DNA of 5,130 nucleotides from Nanobdellota archaeon (GTDB taxonomy: Archaea > Nanobdellota > Nanobdellia > Woesearchaeales > GW2011-AR15), in assembly GCA_013335235.1 (NCBI GenBank), contig JAAXVZ010000062.1:1-5130 (forward strand), read 5' to 3'. This document shows positions 5,093 to 5,130 of the stretch, in pieces (the stretch's first letter is position 1; every line of letters starts with the position of its first letter). Position numbers and translations under genes: made by a program. The notes under the pieces are model-generated. The model had not been told where the DNA came from and made no database searches. It worked only from the letters and a program-made list of their open reading frames with translations.

Positions 5093-5130
5093 ATGAAAGC
5101 AGAGCCAGTCAGGTTATACCTGTTCTTGCA
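5093..5130 (+). CDS. Start of an unidentified leaderless gene, cut by window edge
   Basis: Only 12 codons are visible, reading MKAEPVRLYLFL before the window ends. No function can be given. The case for a real start is the TATA box placed at the leaderless distance, the absence of a ribosome-binding site (consistent with leaderless translation), and the position just after the ProRS stop on the same strand. It could still be a chance ATG. Confidence 0.4.
   Translation, partial: MKAEPVRLYLFL

Noticed and set aside
1..5130. CRISPR arrays, insertion sequences and integration sites.
   Set aside because: No regularly spaced repeats, transposase motifs, terminal inverted repeats or tRNA ends were found in either strand.

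Overview
The window looks like a piece of an archaeal genome, probably a DPANN-type lineage such as Woesearchaeota. The lineage is an inference from style; no rRNA or other marker is present. The archaeal signs are: a prolyl-tRNA synthetase of the archaeal/eukaryotic type with a C-terminal Cys4 zinc site, a TrmB-family regulator, TATA boxes about 26 bases upstream of start codons with little or no leader, a GGTGAT ribosome-binding site, and heavy use of AGG/AGA for Arg and ATA for Ile.

Layout. Bases 2-712 (+) encode the C-terminal part of an NAD kinase that most resembles the NADK2 (mitochondrial-type) branch; its N-terminus lies outside the window. Thirteen bases later, facing it, ends a TrmB-family regulator (726-1457, -). 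The regulator is transcribed divergently from a tandem CinA/PncC-like protein (1594-2577, +). The divergent promoter region contains a perfect 9-bp inverted repeat with a 4-bp spacer (1488-1509), abutting the regulator's TATA box, and is a good operator candidate. A 274-base gap between this gene and the next large one (2578-2851) holds a TATA box, a possible 31-codon single-membrane-span ORF (2656-2751), and the promoter and ribosome-binding site of the last large gene. That gene (2852-5053, +) encodes a 733-residue fusion of a B3/4 domain (the editing domain otherwise known from PheRS beta and from free-standing proteins) to a complete prolyl-tRNA synthetase. A T-rich stretch follows, then the first 12 codons of what looks like a leaderless gene (5093 onward).

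How the genes may fit together. NAD kinase makes NADP; the PncC/CinA family includes NMN deamidases of the pyridine nucleotide cycle. The regulator sits between them, so a small NAD(P)-balance neighbourhood is a reasonable hypothesis, though the two copies of the CinA fold are each degenerate. The ProRS gene has its own promoter and is probably a separate unit.

Most worth following up: the B3/4-ProRS fusion (a candidate cis-editing synthetase), the tandem CinA protein whose copies have lost complementary motifs, and the operator-like palindrome.
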